DNA of 64,000 bases from positions 1 through 64,000 of the forward strand of contig NZ_JASISS010000008.1 of NCBI RefSeq assembly GCF_030063195.1, given 5' to 3'. Positions 34,260 to 42,474 of the stretch are shown piece after piece. The DNA is from Cryobacterium sp. PH31-AA6 (GTDB lineage Bacteria; Actinomycetota; Actinomycetes; Actinomycetales; Microbacteriaceae). The translations under genes and the position numbers were made by a program. Below the pieces are notes generated by a model. The model was given only the letters and a program-made list of their open reading frames with translations. It made no database searches and had not been told where the DNA came from. The stretch's first letter is position 1. Every line of letters begins with the position of its first letter.

Positions 34260-36503
34260 ATGCCTAATAGCAAGAATCCGGCCGTCGGCCGTTCGAATAA
34301 GAATTTCGATCCGAAGTACTCCGCCAAGAGCGGCCCCTCACGCGGCGGCAGCAACCCGGGCAGCAAGAGCCCCGGACACCGCGGCCACCACGACGATGCC
34401 GCGGCGCCGAAGAAGGCCCGCTGGAACGCCGGAGAGCGCGCTGACCGCGCCGCCGGCCGCCCCACCAACGACCGTCCGGCCTACGGCAACGCCCGTCCGG
34501 CCACCGGCCAGCGCTCCGAGCGTCCCGCCTACGGCGACCGCCCGAACCGCGGCGACCGCCCCGCGTACAACAACGACCGTCCGGCGTACAACAACGACCG
34601 CCCGCGAAACGACCGTCCGGCGTACAACAACGACCGCCCGTCGTACAACGGCGCCCCGCGCAACGACCGCCCGACGCACAGCAACACCGAGCGTCCGGCC
34701 TACGGCGACCGTGCGCGCAACGACCGCCCGGCGTACAACAACGACCGCCCGGCGTACAACAACGACCGCCCGTCGTACAACAATGACCGTCCGGCTCGCA
34801 CCGAGCGTCCGGCATACGGCGACCGCGCGCCGCGCACGGACCGTCCGGCCTACAACAACGACCGTCCGCGCACGGACCGTCCCGCGTACAACAACGACCG
34901 TCCGCGTACGGATCGTCCCGCCTACAACAACGACCGTCCGTCCTACGGTGACCGTGCGGCTCGCACCGAGCGTCCGGCATACGGCGACCGTGCTCCGCGC
35001 ACCGATCGTCCCGCCTACAACAACGACCGTCCGTCCTACGGTGACCGTGCGGCTCGCACCGAGCGTCCGTCCTACGGCGACCGTGCCCCGCGCACCGATC
35101 GTCCGGCCTACAACAACGACCGTCCGTCCTACGGTGACCGTCCGGCGCGCAGCGAGCGTCCGTCCTACGGTGACCGTCCGGAGCGCTCGCACTCCGACCG
35201 CCCGAACCGTTCACCCGACGACGGCGGCCACTCCAGCAACTTCTACCCGAGCCGCGACACCAAGGCGCACTTCGCCGCCGGTGACGACGTGGTGCTGGAG
35301 CGTCTCGAGGCCATCTCCACCACGGCAGCCGAAGTTGTCGGCGTGACCTTCGGTGACCTGGGCCTCGGCGAGAACATCGTCCGTGAGCTCGCGACCCTCG
35401 GTGCGGCCACCCCGTTCCCGATCCAGGCCGCGACCATCCCCGACGTCCTCGCCGGCCGTGACGTGCTCGGCCGCGGCAAGACCGGTTCCGGCAAGACCAT
35501 CGCCTTCGGTGCTCCCCTCGTGGAGAAGCTGCTGGAGAACAACGGCGCCAAGGACCGCAAGATGGCGCGCAAGCCCCGCGCGCTCATCCTGGCGCCGACC
35601 CGTGAGCTGGCCCTGCAGATCGACCGCACCATCCAGCCCATCGCCCGCAGCGTCGGCCTCTTCACCACCCAGATCTACGGCGGCGTTCCGCAGTACCGCC
35701 AGGTCAGCGCCCTCCAGCGCGGCGTGGACATCATCATCGGCACCGCCGGCCGCATCGAAGACCTCATCGAGCAGGGTCGCCTCGACCTGTCCGAGGTTGT
35801 TGTCACCGTCCTCGACGAGGCCGACTACATGTGCGACCTGGGCTTCCTCGAGCCGGTTCAGCGCATCCTGCGTCAGACCAAGAAGGGCGGCCAGAAGCTG
35901 CTCTTCTCGGCCACCCTCGACAAGGGTGTCGCCCAGCTGGTCAAGGAATTCCTGACCAACCCGGCCGTGCACGAGGTCGCCGGTGAAGACCAGGCCTCCT
36001 CCACGATCGACCACCGCGTGCTCATGATCGAGCACCGTGACAAGAGCGCCATCATCGGCCAGCTCGTCGACCGCCAGGGCAAGACGCTGATCTTCAGCCG
36101 CACCCGTGCCTACGCCGAACAGCTCGCCGACCAGCTCGAAGACGCCGGCGTGAAGGCGACCAGCCTGCACGGCGACCTGAACCAGGCCCGCCGTACCCGC
36201 AACCTGCAGATGCTGACCAGTGGTCGCGTCAACGTGCTGGTGGCAACGGATGTCGCGGCTCGCGGAATCCACGTGGATGACATCGACCTGGTCATCCAGG
36301 CCGACGCTCCCGACGAGTACAAGACCTACCTGCACCGCTCCGGTCGTACCGGCCGCGCCGGCAAGTCGGGCACCGTCGTCACGCTCATCCCCAAGCAGCG
36401 TCGTCGTCGCATGGACGACCTGCTGGGCCGCGCCGAGATCGAGGCCAGCTTCACCACCGCGGCACCCGGCGACGCCGCGGTCCGCGAGCTCGCGGACAGC
36501 TGA
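34260..36503 (+). CDS. DEAD-box RNA helicase with long repetitive N-terminal tail
   Basis: A 747-residue helicase. Residues about 60-325 are a low-complexity tail made of repeats such as RPAYNNDRP, RPSYGDRAARTE and RPAYGDRAPRTD. The helicase core follows (about 340-735) with the Q-motif region, Walker A GRGKTGSGKT, PTREL, DEAD box VLDEADYM, SAT motif FSATLD, and C-terminal ARGIH and HRSGRTGRAGKSG. Such helicases unwind RNA in ribosome assembly and mRNA decay. Here the charged RNA-binding tail is at the N-terminus, not the usual C-terminus. The ATG follows AGGAA. A strong terminator lies 22 bp after the stop. Confidence 0.93.
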   Translation: MPNSKNPAVGRSNKNFDPKYSAKSGPSRGGSNPGSKSPGHRGHHDDAAAPKKARWNAGERADRAAGRPTNDRPAYGNARPATGQRSERPAYGDRPNRGDRPAYNNDRPAYNNDRPRNDRPAYNNDRPSYNGAPRNDRPTHSNTERPAYGDRARNDRPAYNNDRPAYNNDRPSYNNDRPARTERPAYGDRAPRTDRPAYNNDRPRTDRPAYNNDRPRTDRPAYNNDRPSYGDRAARTERPAYGDRAPRTDRPAYNNDRPSYGDRAARTERPSYGDRAPRTDRPAYNNDRPSYGDRPARSERPSYGDRPERSHSDRPNRSPDDGGHSSNFYPSRDTKAHFAAGDDVVLERLEAISTTAAEVVGVTFGDLGLGENIVRELATLGAATPFPIQAATIPDVLAGRDVLGRGKTGSGKTIAFGAPLVEKLLENNGAKDRKMARKPRALILAPTRELALQIDRTIQPIARSVGLFTTQIYGGVPQYRQVSALQRGVDIIIGTAGRIEDLIEQGRLDLSEVVVTVLDEADYMCDLGFLEPVQRILRQTKKGGQKLLFSATLDKGVAQLVKEFLTNPAVHEVAGEDQASSTIDHRVLMIEHRDKSAIIGQLVDRQGKTLIFSRTRAYAEQLADQLEDAGVKATSLHGDLNQARRTRNLQMLTSGRVNVLVATDVAARGIHVDDIDLVIQADAPDEYKTYLHRSGRTGRAGKSGTVVTLIPKQRRRRMDDLLGRAEIEASFTTAAPGDAAVRELADS
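34480..35205 (+). repeat. Degenerate 27-45 bp coding repeats in the helicase tail
   Basis: Blocks such as CCGGCGTACAACAACGACCG and TCCTACGGTGACCGTGC alternate more than twenty times. They encode Arg/Asn/Asp/Tyr/Pro-rich peptides. Frame is kept throughout, as expected for selected in-frame expansion. Confidence 0.85.
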
Positions 36504-36524
36504 CCCGGGCTCTAACCAGCAGTC

Positions 36525-36563
36525 CCGAAGGGGCATCCACCGTCACGGTGGGTGCCCCTTCGG
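36525..36563. terminator. Strong intrinsic terminator after the helicase gene
   Basis: An 18-bp stem: CCGAAGGGGCATCCACCG pairs with CGGTGGGTGCCCCTTCGG through one G-T wobble, with the loop TCA. No long T-run follows, as is usual in GC-rich actinobacteria. The hairpin can serve both the helicase gene and the convergent thioesterase gene. Confidence 0.85.
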
Positions 36564-36620
36564 CGTTCCCCGGCCCGATCTCCCGCAGGGGTCGATCGGG
36601 TCACCGCCTGGGGAGCCGGG

Positions 36621-37034
36621 TCAGGACCCCGACGGAGCCGGCGCGGGGGTGTCGATGATCAGGTTCGTGATCCGCGCGGTGCAGAGCCTGCGGCCCTGGT
36701 CGTCGCTGATCACGATCTCGTGCGACGCGATCGTGCGGCCCAGTCGGATGGCCGTGGCCACCCCGGTCACGATGCCCTCCCGTGCCGAGAGGTGGTGGGT
36801 CGCGTTGATGTCGAGGCCGACGGCGCTCCGGCCGGGCCCGGCGTGGATCACTGCCGCCCACGACCCGAGCGCCTCGGCGAAGGCGACGGATGCTCCGCCG
36901 TGCAGCAGCCCGAACGACTGCCGGTTGCCCTCCACCGGCATCGTCGCCACCACACGCTGGGCGGACTGTTCGACGATCGTCACGCCCATCTTCAGGTCGA
37001 GCTCGCCGAGGGTGATCTTCCAGCTGTCGTTCAC
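36621..37034 (-). CDS. Hotdog-fold thioesterase, PaaI family
   Basis: A 137-residue acyl-CoA thioesterase of the PaaI/DUF4442-like hotdog group. Typical blocks are NRQSFGLLHGGASVAFAEALGSWAA (about 38-60, with the HGG turn and catalytic acidic residue) and VGLDINATHHL. The GTG start is preceded by GGAAAG. It lies downstream of the TetR gene of the paa region, separated by an 18-bp repeat array and a hairpin. It is a candidate for hydrolysing dead-end CoA esters. A second PaaI-like gene lies at 39184-39618. Confidence 0.88.
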   Translation of the reverse strand: MNDSWKITLGELDLKMGVTIVEQSAQRVVATMPVEGNRQSFGLLHGGASVAFAEALGSWAAVIHAGPGRSAVGLDINATHHLSAREGIVTGVATAIRLGRTIASHEIVISDDQGRRLCTARITNLIIDTPAPAPSGS

Positions 37035-37051
37035 GATTCTCTTTCCGTTGT

Positions 37052-37130
37052 CGCGGTGGTCGAGCTGGTCGCGGTGGTCGAGCCTGTCGCGGTGGTCGAG
37101 CCTGTCGCGGTGGTCGAGCCTGTCGAGACC
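37052..37130. repeat. Four tandem 18-bp repeats derived from a REP-like palindrome
   Basis: Units CGCGGTGGTCGAGCCTGT at 37070-37087, 37088-37105 and 37106-37123, preceded by a variant at 37052-37069 and followed by CGAGACC. The last unit plus CGAGACC gives GGTGGTCGAG...CTCGAGACC-like dyad sequence related to the elements at 23-109. Confidence 0.85.
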
Positions 37131-37131
37131 C

Positions 37132-37172
37132 GGAGAAAGCACCTTGCCCGCGAGTGGGAGAGTGCTTTCTCC
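37132..37172 (-). terminator. Hairpin downstream of the TetR gene
   Basis: GGAGAAAGCAC at 37132-37142 pairs perfectly with GTGCTTTCTCC at 37162-37172 (11 bp, 19-base loop). It sits just after the TetR stop codon, so it likely ends that transcript. Confidence 0.6.
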
Positions 37173-37177
37173 GCAAC

Positions 37178-37795
37178 TCAGCCCTTGTCGGTGGGCGGGG
37201 TGACGCGAAGGCCGTCGAGCGCGACGGCGAGCACGTCGTCGGCGAGCTGGGCGGCGTCTTCCGGGCCTTCCGGGCGGTACCACTCGGCGATCGAGTTGAC
37301 CATGCCGAAGAGCAGCCGGGTCACGACGCGCGGGTCGATGTCTGCCCGCAGGGAGCCCTCGTCGCGCGCCTCGGTGACGAGGGTCGTCACGGCCCGGTCG
37401 AAGGCGCGGCGACGCGAGAGGGCCGAGCGTTCGACCTCGGTATTGCCGCGCACCCGCAGGAGCAGGGTCACATAGGGCAGTCGGTCGGTGAGCACCTGCA
37501 CGGCCCCCCGCAGCACCCGGGCGAGTCGGTCGATCGCCGGTCCGACCGTGGCCTCCTCGTCGGTGAGCACGCCCTCGAGCCCGTCGAGGGCCTCGGCGAG
37601 GGCGAGTTCGAGCAGCTCATCCTTCGAGGTGAAGTGATGGTAGATCGCCGATTTGGACAGGGCGAGCCTGGTCGCGAGCACGCCCATCGAGGTGGCGTCG
37701 TAGCCGAACTCGATGAACGCGGCCACCGCCACCTCCAGGATGGCGCGCTGATCGTATCCGGGGCGGCCCCGCCGGGTGAGAGCGTTTTCTGACAT
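37178..37795 (-). CDS. TetR family regulator, PaaR-like
   Basis: An about 205-residue regulator. The N-terminal helix-turn-helix is AILEVAVAAFIEFGYDATSMGVLATRLALSKSAIYHHF in family terms, followed by a TetR C-terminal ligand domain (about 80-200). It is encoded next to paaK in the phenylacetate cluster, where a TetR protein (PaaR) sensing phenylacetyl-CoA commonly represses catabolic genes. I infer that role. Candidate target palindromes lie at 39685-39706 and 50281-50310. ATG at 37795 chosen; ATG at 37813 is an alternative. Confidence 0.88.
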   Translation of the reverse strand: MSENALTRRGRPGYDQRAILEVAVAAFIEFGYDATSMGVLATRLALSKSAIYHHFTSKDELLELALAEALDGLEGVLTDEEATVGPAIDRLARVLRGAVQVLTDRLPYVTLLLRVRGNTEVERSALSRRRAFDRAVTTLVTEARDEGSLRADIDPRVVTRLLFGMVNSIAEWYRPEGPEDAAQLADDVLAVALDGLRVTPPTDKG

Positions 37796-37840
37796 TACGG
37801 AGAAGTCTCTCATGAGCCGGACGCGCCGCCGGGAGTGTCG

Positions 37841-39160
37841 TCAGCGCAGGTCGTAGACACGCTTGTGCTTGCCGGTGCTGCGCTCGAGCGTGCCGGGTTC
37901 GACGATCAGCACGCTCACACTCGAGCCGATCAGGTCCTTGATCCGGTGGATCAGCAGCGCGCTGGCGATGTCGGAGGCCGCATCGCTGGCGTGCTCGTGC
38001 CGTTCGATCCGGACGGTCAGCTCGTCCATCCGGTTCGGCCGGGTCAGCTCGATCACGAAGTGCGGCGACAGGCCCGGGATGCCGAGCACGATCTCCTCGA
38101 TCTGGGTCGGGAACAGGTTGACCCCGCGCAGGATGATCATGTCGTCGTTGCGGCCGGTGATCTTCTCCATCCGGCGCATGCCGGGGCGGGCCGAACCGGG
38201 CAGCAGCCGGGTGAGGTCGCGGGTGCGGTACCGGATCACCGGGAACGCCTCCTTGGTCAGGGAGGTGAAGACGAGCTCGCCCTGGGTTCCGTCCGGGAGC
38301 ACGAGCCCGGTGTCGCCGTCGATGACCTCGGGCAGGAAGTTGTCCTCCCAGAGGTGCGGGCCGTCCTTCGTCTCGATGCACTCGTTGCCGACGCCCGGGC
38401 CCATCACCTCGCTCAGCCCATAGATGTCCAGGGCGTCGAAGTCCAGGCGGTCCTCGAGTTCGAGGCGCATCTGGTTGGTCCACGGCTCCGCCCCGAGCAC
38501 GCCGGCCTTGAGGCTCGAGCGGCGCGGGTCCATGCCGGCCGCGACCATCGCATCCGTGATCGTCAACAGATAGCTGGGGGTGGCCATGATGACGTCGGGC
38601 TCGAAGTCCTGGATCATCTTGACCTGCTTGTTGGTCTGGCCCCCGGACATCGGGATGGCTGTGGCACCGAGCGCCTCGATGCCCGCGTGCGCGCCGAGCC
38701 CGCCGGTGAAGAGGCCGTAGCCGTAGGCGTTGTGAACCCGCATGCCCGGCCGCACGCCGGAGGCGCGCAGGCTCCGCGCCACAAGCCCGGCCCACATCGC
38801 GAGGTCGTTCTTGGTGTAGCCGACCACGGTGGGCAGACCGGTGGTGCCGGAGGAGGTGTGGATGCGCGCAACCTGGTCCATCGGCACGGCGAACATGCCG
38901 AACGGGTAGGACACCCGCAGATCGTCCTTGGTGGTGAAGGGCAGAAGGTTGACGTCCTCAAGGGTGCGGATGTCGTCGGGGTGCACGCCGGCGGCGTCGA
39001 ACTTGCGAGTGTAGAGGGGCACGTTCGCGTAGGCGAGGCGCACCGTCTTCTGCAGACGTCGGAGCTGCAGGGCCTGAATCTCGTCCCTGGACATTCGCTC
39101 CTCAGGATCGAGCTCGTCGAGCGCGGGGGCGTGCAGACGGGTCTTGGTCATCGTTGACAT
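37841..39160 (-). CDS. paaK: Phenylacetate-CoA ligase
   Basis: A 439-residue adenylate-forming enzyme that activates phenylacetate to phenylacetyl-CoA, the first step of the aerobic pathway. Visible motifs are HTSSGTTGLPTVVGYT (phosphate-binding loop, about 95-110), YGLFTGGLGAH, YGLSEVMGPGVG and the C-terminal GRNDDMIILRGVNLFP hinge. The length is normal. The start is strongly supported by AGGAGG four bases before the ATG. It follows paaI on the minus strand and feeds the PaaABCDE epoxidase encoded divergently. Confidence 0.97.
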   Translation of the reverse strand: MSTMTKTRLHAPALDELDPEERMSRDEIQALQLRRLQKTVRLAYANVPLYTRKFDAAGVHPDDIRTLEDVNLLPFTTKDDLRVSYPFGMFAVPMDQVARIHTSSGTTGLPTVVGYTKNDLAMWAGLVARSLRASGVRPGMRVHNAYGYGLFTGGLGAHAGIEALGATAIPMSGGQTNKQVKMIQDFEPDVIMATPSYLLTITDAMVAAGMDPRRSSLKAGVLGAEPWTNQMRLELEDRLDFDALDIYGLSEVMGPGVGNECIETKDGPHLWEDNFLPEVIDGDTGLVLPDGTQGELVFTSLTKEAFPVIRYRTRDLTRLLPGSARPGMRRMEKITGRNDDMIILRGVNLFPTQIEEIVLGIPGLSPHFVIELTRPNRMDELTVRIERHEHASDAASDIASALLIHRIKDLIGSSVSVLIVEPGTLERSTGKHKRVYDLR

Positions 39161-39183
39161 GGGGCCTCCTGGTGGAATGCGAA

Positions 39184-39618
39184 TTAGCGTGAAGGTGCGA
39201 CGGTGCCGGGAAGGGGCAGGTTTGTGGTTCGGCTCCGACCGCGGAACTCCGCGACCGGCACGTTGTGGTCGTTGGTGACGCGCACGTCGTAGAGACCCGA
39301 GCGCCCGCTCTTGGTGCGTAGTACGGCGGTCGCGGTGAGGGTCTGTCCGGCGGCCGTCGGCTTGAGGAACGTGATGTCGGCGCCCGACGCGAGTGTGACG
39401 TGGTGGTCGTCGTTGCAGGCGATCGCGAATGCGGTGTCGGCCAGGGCGAAGACGATGCCGCCGTGGGTCACGTCGAACCCGTTCATCATGTCGTCCCGCA
39501 GGAGCATGGAGACCACCGCACGGCCCGGTTCCACCCCGCGAACGACCATGCCCAGAGCTGCCGAGGCCCGGTCGTTCTGCATCATGGCGCCGTTGGAGGG
39601 CGGTGGAGCATCCGTCAT
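39184..39618 (-). CDS. paaI: Phenylacetic acid degradation thioesterase PaaI
   Basis: A 144-residue hotdog thioesterase. Key features are DDMMNGFDVTHGGIVFALADTAFAIACN (conserved Asn, HGG and Asp of PaaI) and a GADITFLKPTAAGQTL segment. PaaI removes CoA from ring-hydroxylated or stalled phenylacetyl-CoA intermediates and so rescues CoA. The ATG is preceded by GAGGAG; an upstream ATG at 39654 is less likely. First gene of the paaI-paaK minus-strand unit, reading away from paaA. Confidence 0.93.
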   Translation of the reverse strand: MTDAPPPSNGAMMQNDRASAALGMVVRGVEPGRAVVSMLLRDDMMNGFDVTHGGIVFALADTAFAIACNDDHHVTLASGADITFLKPTAAGQTLTATAVLRTKSGRSGLYDVRVTNDHNVPVAEFRGRSRTTNLPLPGTVAPSR

Positions 39619-39658
39619 GTGGTTCTCCTCATTGAGTTCCGCTGGCCGCAACACATGG

Positions 39659-39687
39659 TTGTGGGGGTAGTAGGGAAACCATATACT
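39659..39687 (+). promoter_or_regulatory. Promoter of paaABCDE
   Basis: A -35-like TTGTGG (39659-39664) and a -10-like TATACT (39682-39687) are separated by exactly 17 bp. The paaA start codon lies about 43 bp after the -10 element. The candidate TetR operator overlaps its downstream edge, a classic repressor arrangement. Confidence 0.65.
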
Positions 39688-39706
39688 AACTGAACGATCG
39701 GTTGGT
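39685..39706. promoter_or_regulatory. Candidate PaaR (TetR) operator between paaI and paaA
   Basis: A 22-bp imperfect palindrome, ACTAACTGAAC/GATCGGTTGGT, centred on CGATCG. The TGAAC-GATCGGTT core resembles PaaR sites that I recall from other actinobacteria. It overlaps the end of the -10 box and resembles the site upstream of livK. Confidence 0.6.
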
Positions 39707-39730
39707 AAAAGTTCGCGAAACCAGGAGTCA

Positions 39731-40729
39731 ATGATGACAACCCCGCCAGTTCCCTACGATATTGCCCCGAGTGCCGCTACCGTGCTTTCGCCGGAAGAGC
39801 AGCAGTTCAACGACCTGATCGCCGCCGATTCGAGGATCGAGCCGCGCGATTGGATGCCGGAGGCCTACCGCAAGACCCTTGTGCGTCAGATCTCCCAGCA
39901 CGCGCACTCCGAGATCATCGGGATGCAACCGGAGGGCAACTGGATCACCAGGGCACCCAGCCTCAAGCGCAAGGCCATCCTGCTGGCGAAGGTGCAGGAC
40001 GAGGCCGGCCACGGGCTCTACCTCTATTCCGCGGCGCAGACCCTCGGGATCACCCGCGACGAGATGACGGATGCCCTGATCGCCGGCAAGGCCCGCTACT
40101 CCTCGATCTTCAACTACCCGAGCCCGACCTGGGCCGACATGGGCTCGATCGGCTGGCTCGTCGACGGCGCGGCAATCTGCAACCAGGTGCCGCTCTGCCG
40201 GGCCTCCTACGGACCGTACGGGCGCGCCATGGTGCGCATCTGCAAGGAGGAGTCGTTCCACCAGCGTCAGGGCTTCGAAATCCTGCTCGAGCTGATGAAC
40301 GGCACCGACGAGCAGAAGGCGATGGCCCAGGACTCGGTGAACCGCTGGTACTGGCCCGCCCTGCAGATGTTCGGCCCGCCCGACGACGACTCGCCCAACT
40401 CGGCGCAGTCGATGAAGTGGAACATCAAACGGTTCTCCAACGACGAACTGCGCCAGCGCTTCGTCGGGATGCTGGTGCCGCAGGCCGAGGTTCTCGGCGT
40501 GACGCTGCCCGATCCCGATTTGCGCTGGAACGAAGAGAAGGGTGCGTACGACATGGGCGAAATCGACTGGACCGAATTCCACGAGGTGCTCCAGGGCAGG
40601 GGGCCGGCGAACGCGAGGCGCCTCCAGCGCCGCCGCGACGCCCACGAGAACGGCCGCTGGGTGCGCGAGGCCGCGGCCGCGTACGCCCGCAAGCAGGCCG
40701 CGAAGCTGACCGAGACGGCGGTCGCCTGA
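39731..40729 (+). CDS. paaA: 1,2-phenylacetyl-CoA epoxidase, catalytic subunit
   Basis: A 332-residue diiron oxygenase subunit that epoxidises phenylacetyl-CoA. Ferritin-like iron-binding motifs are [21 protein letters not shown] (about 87-107) and [17 protein letters not shown] (about 173-190). [21 protein letters not shown] is also conserved. Two adjacent ATGs follow GGAG; the second has better spacing. Head of paaABCDE, with one-base overlap to paaB. Confidence 0.97.
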   Translation: MMTTPPVPYDIAPSAATVLSPEEQQFNDLIAADSRIEPRDWMPEAYRKTLVRQISQHAHSEIIGMQPEGNWITRAPSLKRKAILLAKVQDEAGHGLYLYSAAQTLGITRDEMTDALIAGKARYSSIFNYPSPTWADMGSIGWLVDGAAICNQVPLCRASYGPYGRAMVRICKEESFHQRQGFEILLELMNGTDEQKAMAQDSVNRWYWPALQMFGPPDDDSPNSAQSMKWNIKRFSNDELRQRFVGMLVPQAEVLGVTLPDPDLRWNEEKGAYDMGEIDWTEFHEVLQGRGPANARRLQRRRDAHENGRWVREAAAAYARKQAAKLTETAVA

Positions 40730-41034
40730 TGAGCGCACCCGGTGCATCCGAAAAAGAGGTCTGGCCCCTCTGGGAGGTTTTCGTGCGGTCGAGCCGCGGC
40801 ATCAGCCACACCCACGTCGGTTCGCTGCACGCCCCCGACGCCACGCTGGCGGTGCGCAACGCCCGCGACCTCTATACCCGCCGCAACGAGGGCGTCTCGA
40901 TCTGGGTGGTGCCCGCCGAGGCGATCACCACGAGCGATCCGGATGCGAAGGGCGCCTTCTTCGAATCGCCCGCCGGCAAGAACTACCGCCACGCGAGCTA
41001 CTACTCCAAGAGCGAAGGGGTGAAGCACCTGTGA
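40729..41034 (+). CDS. paaB: 1,2-phenylacetyl-CoA epoxidase subunit PaaB
   Basis: A 101-residue small subunit with the conserved WPLWEVFVRSSRGISHTHVGS (near residues 12-32) and NARDLYTRRNEGVSIWVVP. In the known multicomponent monooxygenase PaaB bridges PaaAC dimers and is needed for activity. The start codon overlaps the paaA stop (TGATG); the stop overlaps the paaC GTG. Confidence 0.96.
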   Translation: MSAPGASEKEVWPLWEVFVRSSRGISHTHVGSLHAPDATLAVRNARDLYTRRNEGVSIWVVPAEAITTSDPDAKGAFFESPAGKNYRHASYYSKSEGVKHL

Positions 41035-41933
41035 GCGCACCGAGCAGCACGGATTCCGTCACTGAAGCGGTCACTGAAGCCGGCACGAATGCCCCCGACC
41101 GCGGTCACGACCACGGCGAGAACGAGGGCCACGGCCACGTCGAGGTCGACGGCGTCGAACTCTCCGCCGAACTGGTCGAGGGCGCCTCGGTCGCTTCCCG
41201 CGACGTCGCCGAATACGCGCTCTGGCTGGGCGACGATTCCCTCGTGCTCGCCCAGCACCTGGGCTGGTGGATCTCCCGGGCCCCGGAGCTGGAGGAGGAT
41301 ATCGCCCTGGGCAACATCGCCCTGGACCTGATCGGCCACGCCCGGTCGCTGCTGCACTACGCCGGGGCGGAATCGAACCGCACCGAAGACGACCTCGCCT
41401 ACTGGCGGACCGAACCGGAGTTCCGCTCCGCGCACCTCTTCGAGCAACCCAACGGGGACTTCGCGCACACCATCGCCCGGCAGTTCATCGCCGCGAACTA
41501 TCTGTTCGAGCTCTACAGCCGGCTGGCCGGCTCGGCCGACGCAACCCTCGCCGCGATCGCGGCCAAGGCGGTCAAGGAGGTCGACTACCACCGCGACCAC
41601 GCCGCCCAGTGGGTGCTCAGGCTGGCCCTGGGCACCGAGGAGTCCCGGTCTCGGATGATCTGCGGGCTCGGCGACCTGTGGCCGTTCCTGGACGAGCTCT
41701 TCGTCGACGAGCCCGTGATCGACCGTCTGGAGGGGGTGGCCGTGCGGCCGTCCTCCCTGCGCGGCCCGGTGGAAGAGGCGATGGCGCCCGTGCTCAGGGA
41801 GGCCGAGCTGGACGAACCACGCGGCTTCATCTGTTCCGGCGGCGGTCGCCGCGGGGACCACTCCGAGAACCTCGGCCCCCTGCTCGCCGAGATGCAGGTG
41901 CTGGCGCGGGCACACCCCGGGGCGTCCTGGTGA
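41031..41933 (+). CDS. paaC: 1,2-phenylacetyl-CoA epoxidase structural subunit PaaC
   Basis: A 300-residue ferritin-like protein, structural partner of PaaA. Conserved WWISRAPELEEDIALGNIALDLIGHARSLLHYAG and KEVDYHRDHAAQWVLRLALGTEESR. The first about 40 residues contain a His/Glu-rich stretch (DRGHDHGENEGHGHVE) that I do not remember from standard PaaC and may be a local extension. GTG start in a GTGA overlap. Confidence 0.95.
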   Translation: MSAPSSTDSVTEAVTEAGTNAPDRGHDHGENEGHGHVEVDGVELSAELVEGASVASRDVAEYALWLGDDSLVLAQHLGWWISRAPELEEDIALGNIALDLIGHARSLLHYAGAESNRTEDDLAYWRTEPEFRSAHLFEQPNGDFAHTIARQFIAANYLFELYSRLAGSADATLAAIAAKAVKEVDYHRDHAAQWVLRLALGTEESRSRMICGLGDLWPFLDELFVDEPVIDRLEGVAVRPSSLRGPVEEAMAPVLREAELDEPRGFICSGGGRRGDHSENLGPLLAEMQVLARAHPGASW

Positions 41934-42472
41934 CCGAGATCAGCCCGGCTCCCGGCCCCTCCATCGCCCGGCCGCGACCGACCGACCCCGCCTCCCGGCG
42001 GGCCTGGGACCTGGCGGCCAGGGTGTGCGACCCGGAGATCCCGGTGCTCACGATCGAAGACCTCGGCGTGCTGCGCTCGGTCACGGTCGACGGCAGCCGA
42101 ACCACGGTCACGCTGACCCCGACCTACAGCGGATGCCCCGCGATGGAGGCCATGCGCGACGACGTGCTCACCGTATTGCGCGGTGCCGGCTACGACGACG
42201 TCACCGTTGACCTCGTTCTCGCCCCGGCCTGGACCACCGACTGGATGAGCGAGGAGGGCAAGGCCAAGCTGGTGACGTACGGCATCGCCGCCCCCACCGG
42301 TCGCTCCGGTGTTCGACCGGCCGGTGCCGTGCGCCTCCAGCTGGCGGTCAAGTGCCCGCGCTGCTCCTCTCTGAATACGCGGGAACTCGCCCGCTTCGGT
42401 TCGACGTCCTGCAAGGCGCTCTACGAGTGCCGGGACTGCCTCGAACCGTTCGACTACTTCAAGGTGTTGTGA
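41930..42472 (+). CDS. paaD: Phenylacetate degradation protein PaaD (iron-sulfur maturation type)
   Basis: A 180-residue DUF59/MIP18-like protein proposed to help mature the PaaE iron-sulfur cluster. VCDPEIPVLTIEDLGVLRSV and PTYSGCPAMEAM are typical. A C-terminal zinc-ribbon-like set KCPRCSSLNT ... TSCKALYECRDC carries four or more cysteines. The GTG start overlaps the paaC stop; the stop overlaps a possible GTG of paaE. Confidence 0.95.
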   Translation: MTEISPAPGPSIARPRPTDPASRRAWDLAARVCDPEIPVLTIEDLGVLRSVTVDGSRTTVTLTPTYSGCPAMEAMRDDVLTVLRGAGYDDVTVDLVLAPAWTTDWMSEEGKAKLVTYGIAAPTGRSGVRPAGAVRLQLAVKCPRCSSLNTRELARFGSTSCKALYECRDCLEPFDYFKVL

Positions 42473-42474
42473 CC

